Assembly: GCA_019925095.2 (NCBI GenBank)
Contig: CM034412.1
Coordinates: 1,984,001 to 2,048,000, forward strand
Reading direction: 5' to 3'
Length of the DNA: 64,000 nucleotides
Source of the DNA: Dendrolimus kikuchii
Taxonomy: Eukaryota; Arthropoda; Insecta; Lepidoptera; Lasiocampidae
The notes beneath the pieces were generated by a model, which was not told the DNA's origin, did not search any database, and worked only from the letters and a program-made list of their open reading frames with translations. The translations under genes and the position numbers were made by a program. Position 1 is the first letter of the stretch. Each line of letters begins with the position of its first letter. Of this stretch, positions 43,346 through 55,329 are shown in pieces.

Positions 43346-43616
43346 GAAGAATATATATAATATAATTTACTAAATATAATATATAATTTACTCGTCTTGT
43401 CTTCGAGATGCGAGGCCCCCAGAAGTGCGAGGTCGTAGGTGATGGCCCACGACGCCCACCCTTTACGCCACCTCTGCACACATAGTGGTGGGATAATGTT
43501 AGTCAGATCTTGAAAAAACAGAACAATGTTCATTATTAACTTTTTTTATTTAAGTCAATAGATGGCGAAATATTAGCACTTACAATCGTGATAATTGTGT
43601 TTCCCTTCTCAAGCTA

Positions 43617-43710
43617 TTGCACTATACATACATACATACATACATACATACATACATACATACATACATACATAACTTCACGCCAGTTCCCTTGCGGGGT
43701 AGGCACGGGA
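43617..43710 (-). pseudogene. LINE family B, 3' end with long (ATGT)n tail
   Basis: About 50 bp of TACA repeats (43623-43672) followed by the complement of the last codons ('cgccagttcccttgcgg'). Confidence 0.8.
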
Positions 43711-43874
43711 ACTATTGCACTATGAAGTGGAAAATTATAAAAAATCAAAATTGTTTAGGACACTACCCGCAATTTTTGTATTTTCTTTGTTTTCCGTAGT
43801 TTCGTAGCTAAATAACGTAAACAGGGAATGATTGTCACCTGTCGTTATGCGCAAACTGTCAAACACTTACTTAA

Positions 43875-44070
43875 TCTTAATATATATAAATTACGTGTCA
43901 CGTTGTTTGTCCGCGATGTCCTAAACTACTTGACCGATTTTAATCAAATTTGCACACCGTGCGCAGTTTGATCCGACTTTAAAGATAGGATAGCTTACAT
44001 TTGGACCTGGTAGGTGGCGCTGAAATCGGGTATTTCTTCAGGGCAGAATAACGTCTGCTGGGACAGCTAG
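43875..44070 (+). mobile_element. Helitron, complete 196-bp non-autonomous copy
   Basis: It starts TC ('tcttaatatatataaatt') after A and ends 'gggacagctag' before T. Relatives at 60078-60290 (-), 62839-63049 (+) and about 45133-45339 (-). Confidence 0.72.
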
Positions 44071-44139
44071 TATATTATATTTCTTACAGCATCCTATATA
44101 CAAATACAAAACCTGATTTTACTAACCTTGAAACTAACT

Positions 44140-44480
44140 AACTACATTGGCTTAGGGACCCAAAATGTGTCTTAGCCTCCGAGACGAGAACATGTGACCT
44201 GTTTCTGTCCCGTGCGATTTCTTGCCAGTTATAGGCTAGGAGCTCACAGTCAGCCTCCACTGTCCCTCCACCCGTACTTGGGGCGACCGACCGGGCGTCG
44301 CCCATCCGATCGTCCCAAATAGGCCTTCTTCACGCTTCGATCCTCTCCCATCCGTTCCACGTAACCGAGCCTACGGAGGCGGTGAGATTTTATCTCTCCT
44401 ATTATGTTAGGCTTCAGCCACGAGATTCTCAATTTCGACATTGGTTCGGACCCTCCAGCTGCCATCGTCTCAACCTAAAC
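44140..44480 (-). pseudogene. LINE family O, C-terminal fragment
   Basis: Minus strand: EIKSHRLRRLGYVERMGED, VKKAYLGRSDGRRPVGRPKY: the post-RT C-terminal signature of an insect LINE, ending in the region shared with 55131-55330. Confidence 0.7.
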
Positions 44481-44494
44481 TCTTTTTATTATTT

Positions 44495-44825
44495 ATTGAA
44501 TAGGTTCGAGTTTGACTGACATTGCGCCTGACGTCAGGTGGAAATGCAGTCTAAGGTGGAGCATGCTTACCTAGAAGATACCTGTTCACGCGAGACTTGA
44601 AGACCCCTAGATTGTATTCTTCAGGAAAAACAGACGACGGTAAAGAGTTCCCACTCTTGAGCGGTGCGTATGATGAAAGAGGAAGCATAGCGTTTCGTCC
44701 GCTTCGTTGGTATTTCCACCATGTATCGATGACGTGAGTGCATACGTCTGCTTGTCTGCTGGTAGAATGGTGAGGGAGGAACCAATTCATGTAATTCCGT
44801 GGCACACTCCCCGAAGTGTATCCTA
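44495..44825 (-). pseudogene. LINE family M, C-terminus and 3' UTR, copy 2 (frameshifted)
   Basis: One frame reads FHRIHFGECATELHELVPPS and KRYASSFIIRTAQEW; it shifts near 44655 to NSLPSSVFPEEYNLGVFKSR and RYLLGKHAPP-stop. The two frames together describe the W-NSLP end of a CR1/Jockey-like element. The UTR matches 15531-15620. Confidence 0.72.
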
Positions 44826-44937
44826 TGGAATACCGACAAACTGGCGACCTTACTTCGAAAACCTAACTTACCCTACCTGTAACCTTGAACCCATACAATT
44901 AAATTCAAAAACGACTTTACTTATAAACTAGCTTCTG

Positions 44938-45339
44938 CCCGCGACTTCGTCCGCGTGGAATAGTTAAAAAAATAATTTAAAAAACTCCCCCGATTTTGAA
45001 ACATTCTTCATCGGTGCTCCGCTCCTATTGGTCTTAGCGTGATGATAGCCTTCCTCAATAAATGGCCTAACTAACACTGATTTTTTTTTTCAAATCAGAC
45101 TAATAGTTCCTGAGATTAGTGCGTTCAAGCAAACAACTAACTGTCCCGGCAGACGTTGTTCTGCCCTGAAGAAATAAAATTTAGAACCCAATTGCAGCGC
45201 CACCTACCGGATCCAATTGTGAATTTAAACCATCCTCGAATCCACTTGAACACACAAAAAAAAAATAATTCAAATCGGTCCAGCCGTTTAGGAGGAGTTC
45301 ACTGTCAACACACGTACAGAAGAATTCTATATATAAAGA
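44938..45339 (-). mobile_element. Two stacked Helitrons (K then 43875 type)
   Basis: CTAG at 44938-44941 ends a minus-strand K copy ('cccgcgacttcgtccgcg'), which runs to about 45132, where a copy of the 43875 family begins and runs to a TC end at 45338-45339. Confidence 0.6.
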
Positions 45340-45847
45340 TAAGTGACTGAAATCGCTTCCTCGCAACACGCTCGTATTTATAGGACCGTGCAAAAAACTG
45401 CAAAGAAAACCTCATTCGCCGCGTTAAAGCGATCTGTATGAAATAAGCGTCAATCAATCAGTTACGTTGAAAAGATCCAGAATGAATCAATCAAGTGGAT
45501 TTGCGGAACTCGCTGGCGACATCCGCCATTTGACGTCTGATGCCAGCCATCGAGTGCCAATTGCCGGGTTTTAGACTCCCTTTCAAAGGTAATTCCGTCT
45601 GTGGGGAGGCATTTTCATATTAAGTAAATTAAGCTCGCACGTTTCGAGGAGCTCCTAAATTGCAATTCGATTTAGAACTCAAAGGGAAACGTATGAAATG
45701 AATGAGGAGAAAAATGACAGTTATAACTGTAAATCATTACTTTCCACACGAATTTGAAATGTGAAAATAAGTTTGATTTCTCATAATACTGTGTTTATTC
45801 CTTCTTTATAGGTTCAAATTTATTTCTAAAAGTGCGAAACTTAACAA
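45340..45847. other. No recognised gene or repeat
   Basis: Relatively GC-balanced, non-repetitive within the window; frames closed. One of the few stretches that might be unique genomic DNA. Confidence 0.4.
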
Positions 45848-46300
45848 TACATACATAACTTCACGCCAGTTCCCTTGCGGGGTAGGCACGAACAACAATT
45901 CAGGCTAATTCTTACACACCTCACTTGCTTCTTTGACATTCATAACTCTTGTCATGCACGCTCGTCTGTTCTTAAGTCATCACCTTCCGCTAGTACACGA
46001 TCAATTTGATCACGGAAGGTGTGTCGTTGCCTTCCACGACTTCTGCATCCATCCATTTTTGCATTGTATATCTGTTTAGTCATTCTTTCCACATGCCCGA
46101 ACCACCGGAGCATTCCTTTCCTTACCTTCACCCCGACACTCTCTTTCAGAGCAACTCTCTTTCTTACTTCGGTATTACGAACGCGGTCCGCGAGCGTCAC
46201 TCCGCAGATTTTGCGCAGTGCTCGCATCTCGACCGTGTTAACTCTACTTTCATGCTCTCTCTTCCATACGTGAGCGTAGGTACCAGCACCGCACTTAACA
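45848..46300 (-). pseudogene. LINE family B, fragment 9
   Basis: Minus strand from VWKREHESRVNTVEMRALRK through KVRKGMLRWFGHVERM to LAEGDDLRTDERA (frameshifted near 45975), then the common C-terminal end and a short TACA tail. The HDER residues after ERM are deleted. Confidence 0.8.
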
Positions 46301-46331
46301 ATAATTAGTAATAATAACAATAATAGCTAAA

Positions 46332-46435
46332 TCATGTGCCGCAATTTGTGAAATGCGATTGGCACTCGGTATTTTGCTGTGCCGAAACATAGTCCGACAC
46401 AGCACTGATTTTCAGTGCCCACCTCCTTAATTACA
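46332..46435. repeat. Unnamed repeat shared with 23567-23665
   Basis: 'ccgaaacatagtccgaca' and 'ttttcagtgcccacctcc'. Confidence 0.6.
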
Positions 46436-46439
46436 AAGC

Positions 46440-46775
46440 CAGATATAGAAGTTTATATAATCTAAGATTGTTACATAAAATTATGGTAAACTATGGAGAA
46501 CATACAAAACAGGCTCTAATCACAGAATAAATAAAAATATAACATTATTATTCAATTAAGGAAATGGCCGATTGTATCGTTTAGAAATAAGAGGGTACAT
46601 AACAAAATTAATTATTAACCTTAAAAAGAAAACATGACAAGAACAACTATGCAACTAAATAAATGTTACACGATGTCAAAAATAAAACGCTTAGTTTTAT
46701 TTTTGACGTCGAGTGACTTTTAACACCTAAAACAGTAATCATATTTTGAAACTCTAGCGGGATATAGAAATAAAT
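46440..46775. repeat. Long repeat, copy 1 of 2
   Basis: Recurs at 48893-49213 with scattered changes ('ggctctaatcacagaataa', 'atggccgattgtatcg'). It contains a small inverted repeat at 46678-46710 absent from the other copy. Confidence 0.75.
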
Positions 46776-46779
46776 AAGC

Positions 46780-47043
46780 TTTTTTAAAAAGGTTTTTAAA
46801 TATAAGCTTTTGAGATCCTGGATATCATGTAGCAGCGGAGTGCTAGGCAAAACAAGTAAAACGAGCCCAAACACGACGGGTCTATCTTGTTTAGTACAGG
46901 AGTTCCTATGGCCACCTTCCGACTCCATCATCAAATCAGCTCCATGGTACCATATTATTGCATTATCACGCGATATACACATGTGTGCAAAATTTCAGCT
47001 TAATCGGAAACCGGGAAGTTGGTCAGATTTAACTTGCAAGATT
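46780..47043 (+). repeat. Family G repeat, copy 4
   Basis: Same core as 2165-2402 and 18397-18650. Confidence 0.7.
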
Positions 47044-47056
47044 CCACCCGAACTTA

Positions 47057-47368
47057 CTTTTTTTATTGCAGGAGATCAGCAGACAGGCAGACGGTCCACT
47101 TGATGGTAAGCAGTTACCATCGCCTATGGAAATTTGCAACACCAAACTTGCTACAAATGCGCTGCCGCTTTCTTAAGGGAAACTGGAACCTGGTCTCTAA
47201 TGCCGGCACACAACTCAAGGTTCTTATGGCGATATACTTTAGACCAGGGGTGGTAGCCATCCAGTCGGGCAAATGCTCTACCACCTGGATGTGGGTTGTT
47301 AAGTCGCCTCTTACGACAGGCCACCCGGCCGGAGGAAATTGTATTCTTTCTCCGTTCCTGCACGGATA
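47057..47368 (-). repeat. SINE family A, copy 15
   Basis: Full length; 'gaacttac' on the left and 'gaactac' on the right may be a decayed target duplication. Confidence 0.88.
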
Positions 47369-47655
47369 GAACTACATACACGTATATTACTTACATACAT
47401 ACATAGGTACATTGATTGCAAGTTAAATAAAAGCTTGTAAAAATGAAATTTTCGATTGTAATACTTGGAACAACTCAGAAGGGTTTTGTTAATAAAAGAA
47501 CAGCAACTGGTCACTATATTTATAATCAGAGAACCATACGGTTTTAACATATTTTTCAACACACTTGCTCATAAAGTGGCTCTATGGTCACCGCAATTAG
47601 GCACAGAATGACACCCATAATCAAACTGTGACTAAAAAACATTATAACTCACTAG

Positions 47656-48051
47656 TGAGTTATAGATTTTTTTTTAATTTTATTGGTTGAGTTGGCTTGT
47701 TCTTAAAAAAGTTTTTATTAAAAAAAAAAGATCGTGTTCTATAGAACAAATAAATTAATGTTCCTATTGCTTGCTCATTTCATGCAACTTCTTATTTGAA
47801 TAGATAATTTTAACTCGTACGTGTTTAATAAATAAAACTTTCACTCATATATAACTTTTTTTTATTTACTAAAAATAAAATGAGTTTTTGTTGTTATTTT
47901 ATTCACAAGTGTGTTGAAAAACGTCGTATGATACACGTGTGTATTGATGATTACCGTCCTCGGCTCTCTTAGACCCTCGCCTACGGCTCGAGTCTCAATG
48001 GCGCCTCGGCGGTAATCACCAATGTTACACACTAGTACCATAATGTACTAT
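47656..48051 (+). repeat. Family H repeat, copy 2
   Basis: Nearly 400 bp shared with 54597-54993; reverse of 34638-34994. Confidence 0.8.
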
Positions 48052-48892
48052 TATACATTGACTCTACACACTGGATAAACATTTTGAGGACACCTCGCCA
48101 TCCCTCCAACAGAATCAGAAACTTAGCAAATTGGCACAATCGATAGCAGATTAAGTCATTGATAAACTATTTTAATTAAATTGGTTATGTATGACAAGAG
48201 TTTAATACATTATTGTTTGGAAATTTTAGATAATATTTTATATAAGATATTATAGAAAATATTATATTTAACGTATTACTTGTAATAAAATAATTCGAAC
48301 ACAGTAAAAATCTATGGCGTCTGCCAACATGAAAATAAAATGTAGTGAATACCGTCTATATAATTGAGAGATTTTGAATCATAATCGACACAATCACCAC
48401 ATCATATGAGATATATATTGTTACAAGTTGCAGGACTCGAATTAAAATGCCGTTAGAATTACTATAGAGTTTATTAGAACACAGGTACAAATATAACCGA
48501 ACACAACAAGTCCAAACGTAATGCAGAAGGTCGTAATTCCATAAACCGCGCAAAGTCCGTCACTAAAAGTTTTCCGATTGTAGTACACACGTCTTGCTTC
48601 GATTGCCTCGTGCACAGATGCAATATGTCCATCCGGCCGCGTGGACTGAAATTCCTAGAATCAGTTTGTACTTTAAATCCGTAACACCTGGCTAATGAGT
48701 CGACCGCAACGGCCATAAACGAGTGCAATAAAACAATTGACTGTTCTCTAGGATAATTAGTAAACGCATGTCAATAAATAAGTAAACAAAAGAAGTCCAA
48801 ATGCCGAAAGGTAATAAAATGTGTTTTAACAGGTATGCAGCTGTGAATTTGTTTGTGTCGGCGTCTAGGTTGTAACAATATATTGTTATCAT
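48052..48892. other. No recognised gene
   Basis: Unassigned; minus-strand frames at 48356-48728 match nothing known. Confidence 0.4.
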
Positions 48893-49213
48893 TGAGATAT
48901 AGAAAATTATATGATCTAAGATTGTTATATAAAATTATGGTAAATCATGGAGAACTACTCTATACAAAACAGGCTCTAATCACAGAATAAATAAAAATAT
49001 AACATTATTATTCAATTAAGGAAATGGCCGATTGTATCGTTTAGAAATAAGAGGATACATAACAAAATTAATTATTAACCTTAAAAAGAAAACACGATAA
49101 GAATAACTATATAACTAAATAAATGTAGCACGATGTCAACAAATAAAACTAAGTGACTTTTAACACCTAAAACAGTAATCTTAGTTTAAAGCTCTCGCGA
49201 GATATAGAATTAA
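48893..49213. repeat. Long repeat, copy 2 of 2
   Basis: See 46440-46775. Confidence 0.75.
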
Positions 49214-50013
49214 ATTAATAAAAAAATAACACCTACGATAGGTATTATTATTTTTGTAATATTTTTTGCTCATGAGGTAGTCAATGAATACAGTAAGTAG
49301 TATTATTTGTCATCGACTTATTCAAATGCTGGCTAGCTTTACTCGCAGAAGGCTACGCTATCTCGATGGACCGTCGAATAATTAAACGTGAGAAATAAAT
49401 GAGTTTCAGTAGTACTTGTTGACGTGAAACTAGGGCAGATATATTTTTTCGGATCGAAACAGTCGTAAACAAGCTGGTAAGTGCGACATCCCTGGAAGAG
49501 GACTTGCAGAGTCAGTGAATTGGAAAAAACCATGCTTACATATATTGAAGTTTATTTGAAAGAATAACAAGTATATATAAATATAATATTTGAAAAATGG
49601 AAGTAATGTCTTGGGAAGAAAATACTAAGGAATCACAATAAAAAAGAATTAAGAACTTTAAAGCAGCCTACAAACTTACCCTAACTCAATATGAATAAGA
49701 TCGTTAGACTATGGCTGAATGGGTTTTATTTAAAGCGTTAAAAAATAACGCAGTTAACTTGTAGCACCATTAGTTTATATTCGTACGTTATCTGTCAATA
49801 TTTAACGACATTAATAATGTTATATCTCAAATAACGCGTTATACCCATCTCCATATCTGCCGTAAAATGGTCTAAATCTTTAACACTAACCCAGATGAAG
49901 CCCTGAGATGATTAGCATTTTCAATTGAGATTTTCAATAAAAACAAAACTTTGAAAGACTGTCTAAATGCGCAGGGACGCCTACAAATCTTAAATTTTTT
50001 GAAAATGATATAT
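49214..50013. other. No recognised gene
   Basis: AT-rich with closed frames. Confidence 0.45.
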
Positions 50014-50320
50014 TATCCGTGCAGGAACTGAGAAAGAATACAATTTCCTGCGGCCGGGCGACCTGTCGTAAGAGGCGACAAATAACCCACAGCCAGGTGG
50101 TAGGGCATTTGCCCGACTGGATGGTTACCACCCCTCGTCTAAACTATGTCGCCATAACAACCTTGAGTTGTGTTCCGGAATTATTGACCAGGTTCCAGTC
50201 TCTCTTAAGAGAGCTGCAGCGCATTGTTGCAAATGTCCATAGGCGATGGTAACCGCTTTCCATCAAGTGGGCCGTCTGCCTGTTTGCTGAACTCCTGCAA
50301 TAAAGAAAAAGAAAAAAAAA
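50014..50320 (+). repeat. SINE family A, copy 16
   Basis: Full length, with tail 'ctgcaataaagaaaaag'. Confidence 0.88.
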
Positions 50321-50459
50321 GATGTTTATAAACTAGTTTAAACTAAGTTTTGAGCTTTGCATCCATCCTTCCTTATTTAGACAGCTGGTTAACCTACTGT
50401 ATAATTGGGTATTTGATACATATTACAATAAATTTTATAATAGTAGTTATTTATATAAA

Positions 50460-50680
50460 ACGACGGTCTCTGTGGTTAAGCGGGCTAAGCTGGGTAATCT
50501 CACGGCAACTCAGAGGCTGCGGGTTCGATTCCTGGTAATGTAAATTTCGGAAACGAATTTTCTCCCTTATTTACTATGGTCTGGGTGTTTGGGATCGGGC
50601 GCAGGGAATTCTGTTGTATGCTACCCATAACACAAGCGTAACTTGCTTAATTTGGGGACATACAGTATGTGTGTTTGTCT
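50460..50680 (+). repeat. SINE family N, copy 2
   Basis: A box 'tgtggttaagcgggctaag', B box 'gggttcgattcctgg'; the longest copy of the family here. Confidence 0.72.
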
Positions 50681-50688
50681 GCCGATTA

Positions 50689-51624
50689 TCTACATATATT
50701 AATACGTGAGGCAAAAACTTTGTACCCCTTTTTACGAAAATTGCGCGCACAGAGGAGTATGAAATTTCGCACACTTATAGTTTATATAGGGCAGAAGCGA
50801 CGAATGCTAATATTTTTTTTAATTATGCATATAAAATACATTAAATCAATAAATAGTGTGAATAGAGCGTTAGGTAAACTTCTAGGCGCTAAGAACCTCA
50901 GCCAGAAGGCCCAGCTTGCCATACACAACGCGGTGCTGGTACCTACGCTCACGTATGGAAGCGAGAGTTGGGTATGGAAGAGAGAGCATGAAAGTAGAGT
51001 AAACGCGGTCGAGATGCGAGCACTGCGCAAAATCTGCGGAGTGACGCTCGCGGACCGCGTTCGTAATACCGAAGTAAGAAAGAGAGTTGGTCTGAAAGAG
51101 AGTGTCGGGGTGAAGATAGGGAAAGGAATGCTCCGGTGGTTCGGGCATGTGGAAAGAATGACGAAACAGATATACAATGCAAAAGTGGATGGATGCAGAA
51201 GTCGTGAAAGGCCACGACACACCTTCCATAATCAAATTGATCGTGTACTAGCAGAAGGTGATGTCAGGAGCCTTAAGAACAGACGAGCGTGCATGACAAG
51301 AGCTATGAATGTCAAAGAAGCAAGTGAGGTGTGTAAGAATAAGCCTAAATGGCGCTCTGTTGTTCGTGCCTACCCCGCAAGAGAACTGGCGTGAAGTTAT
51401 GTATGTATGTAAATTAATAAAAGAAACATTACACACACTACCATGTATTTGACACATATACTCATATATACTCTTTTGTTTATTGTTAAAGTCAAATTAA
51501 CAGTGTAGCCTTGGCGAAATCTGTGTTTTCGGAAGTAGTCTCTGATAACAGAACCTTAATAATGTTCAAAATTATAATTTAAATTAATTATTATGGTCGA
51601 ATTTCGACCACAGGCGACCACTAG
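50689..51624 (+). mobile_element. Helitron family F, copy 4, carrying LINE B
   Basis: TC (50689) after A, CTAG (51621-51624) before T. LINE B occupies 50854-51410 between 'aaatcaataaa' and 'aaattaataaa'. Confidence 0.75.
50854..51410 (+). pseudogene. LINE family B, fragment 10 inside Helitron F
   Basis: Open from NSVNRALGKLLGAKNLSQKA and VLVPTLTYGSESWVWKREHE to PARELA-stop plus (ATGT)n. Four residues (HDER) are deleted after VERM. It gives the region between the reverse transcriptase end and the C-terminus of the LINE protein. 5'-truncated. Confidence 0.82.
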
Positions 51625-53054
51625 TTATGTCAACATACTTAAATGTTTTGCATACATTGTCATTATTTGTTTGTGTCTAGCCTTAGATCTTACTTTTTAA
51701 TCTACACTTAATTAAAATAAATGATAAACGGCTACAAAGCTGATGTGAAACAAACAGTCCGTCCATACGTAGTGAAATCTCCATTGGAGGGTAATAAAGC
51801 TTGACGGGGAAGGGCCAGTCAGGTCATTAATCAATTGAATAAGCAGCTAGTGGTGAGTTAGAAATTATATTGGCACTACAAAGCTCTTGCGTTTTATGTT
51901 ATCCTGGTACTTCACAATTCATTTAGTTGAGCAAAAAATGTTTGTTTAAAATATCTGTTGGAGGTGGGCCTCCGCATTTTCTAACAGTATCCGTCTAAGG
52001 TGGATTGGAGAATTTCATAGATCGGTTATTTTTATGTGCAATTTTCATTGCAACGTTTTCACGCCATAGTTTTCTTACAGCGACATAAGGGTAGCCTTGG
52101 TCTTGGAATCATAGATGGCGAAGAATAAGCATTAGGTTCGAAACAGTAACCTTTGTTGAAAAACTACTTCAGCTCAAATGATTATATTTAATTTTAAATA
52201 GTAGAATAGAATAGATTAACCATTTATTGTTAGAAGTGTAACTGAGATACATTTTGCCTTATTAAATTGAAACTAATTTACAATAATGTCTTAATAAATA
52301 ATATATAAGACATGAGAAATTATAATAGATTTACAATAATAATTAAATAAATTAGATAATATAATAAATGTCAACCAAAGTATTAATATTCATCAGAATT
52401 TATCACTTAAATAATCCTCGATTTTATAATACCATTTCATTATCAAAAATTTCTTTTATATTCTCTTATATAATATGGATGTTCGCCTCTTTATACTGTC
52501 AGGTAATTTATTGTTTTTTTTATGTTTATGGCTTGGCAACTAGGCCTTTAAGCCAGGTAATTTATTGTATATTACTGGTGCCATAGATAATACAGTAGAA
52601 CAGTTACATATTACATCTATAGATAAGAAATTCACCCCAGCGAGAACATGTAGTAATTTTAATAAATAATATTTGTAAGAGAAATTATGATCAGTCGATA
52701 CTTTACATATTTGAATTTCGAACGAGATGCCGATGAATAACCGCCGTCCCAACTTTTCTTTAAGCTTTTGACAGTGACATAATTTGACAGACATTAGTAG
52801 TGTCAGTAGCTATTTTTTTATTTATAACAATGCAATTGCAACTTTACAATCTCGATGTGCCACTTTTCATAACGATGCATATTTTCACCATCAGCACGTG
52901 GTAGCTGTAACAATATACCCATAGACGTAAAAATTGTCTAAGGAGAGCTATTTCCAGATATTATAAAACACTTGTAAAATTTATCGACTTAGTAAATTCC
53001 CTAAGCATTGTGTTTCCTGTATATTATTAGGCCTACGTAGCAAAATCTCGGCTG
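51625..53054. other. No gene; diverged duplicate and SINE E remnants
   Basis: 51790-51910 resembles 53055-53170 ('taataaagcttga', 'gtcattaatcaat'). 51965-52140 and 52845-52945 look like very old SINE E copies ('atctcgatgtgc', 'gtagctgtaacaatat'). Confidence 0.45.
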
Positions 53055-53170
53055 GCGTCTAATAAAGCTTGATGGGAAAGGCCGCCTCGCCACGGTCATT
53101 AATCAATCGAATAAGCGCCCAGTGGCTAGTTGGGAAATATATTGGCCCCACAAAGCTAAACTTCTACATA

Positions 53171-53470
53171 AATTTTTACTGTTTGGTTTTTATGTTGCCC
53201 TGGTACTTGTGGCTTCTTTTGCTATATAGGTTGTACATTAATCTCGTTAGTTTAATAATATATACGCCCCTACTATGTTTGTTGTTTAAATATTTACTGT
53301 TTGATTTTTATGTTACCCTGGTACTTGTTGTGACTTCTTTTGCTATATAGATTGTTCATTAATCTCGTTTAATAAAACATACGCCTACTATTTTTGTTAT
53401 TTAAATTTTTACTGTTTGATTTTTATGTTGCCCTGGTACTTGTGGCGTCTTTTGCAATATACATTAATCC
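53171..53470. repeat. Tandem repeat, about 117 bp x 2.6
   Basis: Unit starts at 53171, 53289 and 53404, each with 'tttactgtttg', 'ccctggtacttgt' and 'tcttttgc'. Confidence 0.82.
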
Positions 53471-53549
53471 TGCTTACTTAAGGACAGAGAACACGATGCA
53501 ATTTTATTTAGATTTCTTTGTCGGTTTGTCGGCTTTCTGTTTGTTCGGG

Positions 53550-53727
53550 ATTCACGTAAAAACTACAGCGCCGATTTCGATGTGGTTTTCGCTGAACGCT
53601 GAAGTTTTTATCCCGGAAAACCTGTGAGAATTTTCCTGGTAGCGGTATGAAGTTATTCGGGTGCACAAAAATTAAGCTTATTCCGACACTGTGGGAAATG
53701 TGAACGAAGTCGCGGGCACATCCCTAG
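53550..53727 (+). mobile_element. Helitron-like 3' end
   Basis: 'gaagtcgcgggcacatccctag' type end at 53724-53727 followed by T; start uncertain. Confidence 0.45.
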
Positions 53728-54596
53728 TATTTAAATAAAATGCCGTGCTTAAAACCATCACACGTAGTTTTAATTAAATCACTTTACGTCAAAATTGCCG
53801 CACGTCCAACTATATAAATAAAAACCTCAAAATGACAAGCCCTTGAAAATCCATCATGGAACACCACCAGTGCATTCTCCCGTCACGTGTACCGTAGTGC
53901 TGACACAACGCCAGTTTTGTTATCGATGAATTATCACGTCATTATCGATACATGTCACGTCGACCCGGATAACCGGACGCAGGCCTCATATCCGGGTGTT
54001 TAATGCTGAATGCTCGATTGCTGTGTATAGCCGGGCGTGTATATTGCATGCTTATAAGGAAATTGAGAGCAGTCGTGTGAAATTACAGTCGGTAAATATA
54101 ATCATAAAGGATTTTTGATACATAGTGAGTCTTAGTCTTAGTCATAAGGGTTGGAAGAGACTTTAGGTTAGCTCCTACTTTAATTTTAACTTTATAATTC
54201 GTAAAGTAGATCTATATTGAAATACATCGGACAACATCTATTTTTCATCCCCCTAAATGTTAAGGGTAATCCACCCCTAATTATTTTTAAATTTTTTAGA
54301 TTAATGCTTATTTTTTTAGGATACAGCATTAAAAAATACATACAACCCTAATTTTTACCCCGATCAACCCCTATTTTTTATTTGTTAATTAACTTAAATT
54401 TTTTTGGCAAGATTTTTAATCTTATTTTGTCATAACTTAGAATAAAAAGAAACATATTACTCTTAATTTTCCACCTCTCTACTATCAACCCCTATTTTTT
54501 CCATCGCGATTTTTTTTTAACTATCAATCGATCAGTTATCCCCGCTAGATGTCTACCGTTGTAACCTCTCATCCAGCAAACATCATGGAGTAGGGA
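53728..54596. other. No recognised gene
   Basis: A family C start fragment at 53745-53775 (reverse). From 54230 to 54540 irregular T/A-rich units with 'aacccctattttt' recur. Nothing coding. Confidence 0.45.
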
Positions 54597-54993
54597 TGAG
54601 TTATAGATTTTTTTTTTAATTTTATTGGTTGAGTTGCTTTGTTCTTAAAAAAGGTTTTATTAAAAAAAAAAGATCGTGTTCTATAGAACAAATAAATTAA
54701 TGTTCCTATTGCTTGCTCATCTCATGCAACTTCTTATTTAAATAGATAATTTTAACTCGTACGTGTTTAATAAATAAAACTTTCACTCATATATAACTTT
54801 TTTTATCTACTAAATAAAATGAGTTTTTGTTGTTATTTTATTCACAAGTGTGTTGTAAAACGTCGTATGATACACGTGTGTATTGATGATTACCGTCCTC
54901 GGCTCTCTTAAGACCCTCGCCTACGGCTCGAATCTCAATGGCGCCTCGGCGGTAATCACCAATGTTACACACTAGTACCATAATGTACTATTT
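54597..54993 (+). repeat. Family H repeat, copy 3
   Basis: As 47656-48051. Confidence 0.8.
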
Positions 54994-55130
54994 TGAGCCA
55001 ATTTTTATTTTATTATATAAATTATATTATAGTGGAAAGTTGATTGATATGTATTAATTTTGTGTTTTATATTTAAGAATATTAATGATTGTATGTTTCC
55101 CAACAAAATTAAATAAATAAACAGTGAGAT

Positions 55131-55328
55131 ACTTCTCTTACTCCGTTGGCTCAGCGACCGAAAGTGGGTCTTGGCCTCCGAAACGAGAATATGCTATTTT
55201 TCTATGTCCTGCGTAGTTTCTTGCCAATGGTCGGCTCAAAGATCCGATAGGTTAGCCTCCACTCTTCTTTCCAGCGATATTTGGGACAGCCAACCGTACG
55301 CCGACCTAGCGGTCGTCCGAAGTAAGCT
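55131..55328 (-). pseudogene. LINE family O, C-terminal fragment, copy 2
   Basis: Minus strand with KEAYFGRPLGRR-type sequence and stops; matches 44140-44330. Confidence 0.6.
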
Positions 55329-55329
55329 T

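Noticed and set aside
43617..43680. CRISPR-like array of short repeats
   Set aside because: It is a TACA microsatellite at a LINE B end, with no spacers, in a eukaryotic genome.
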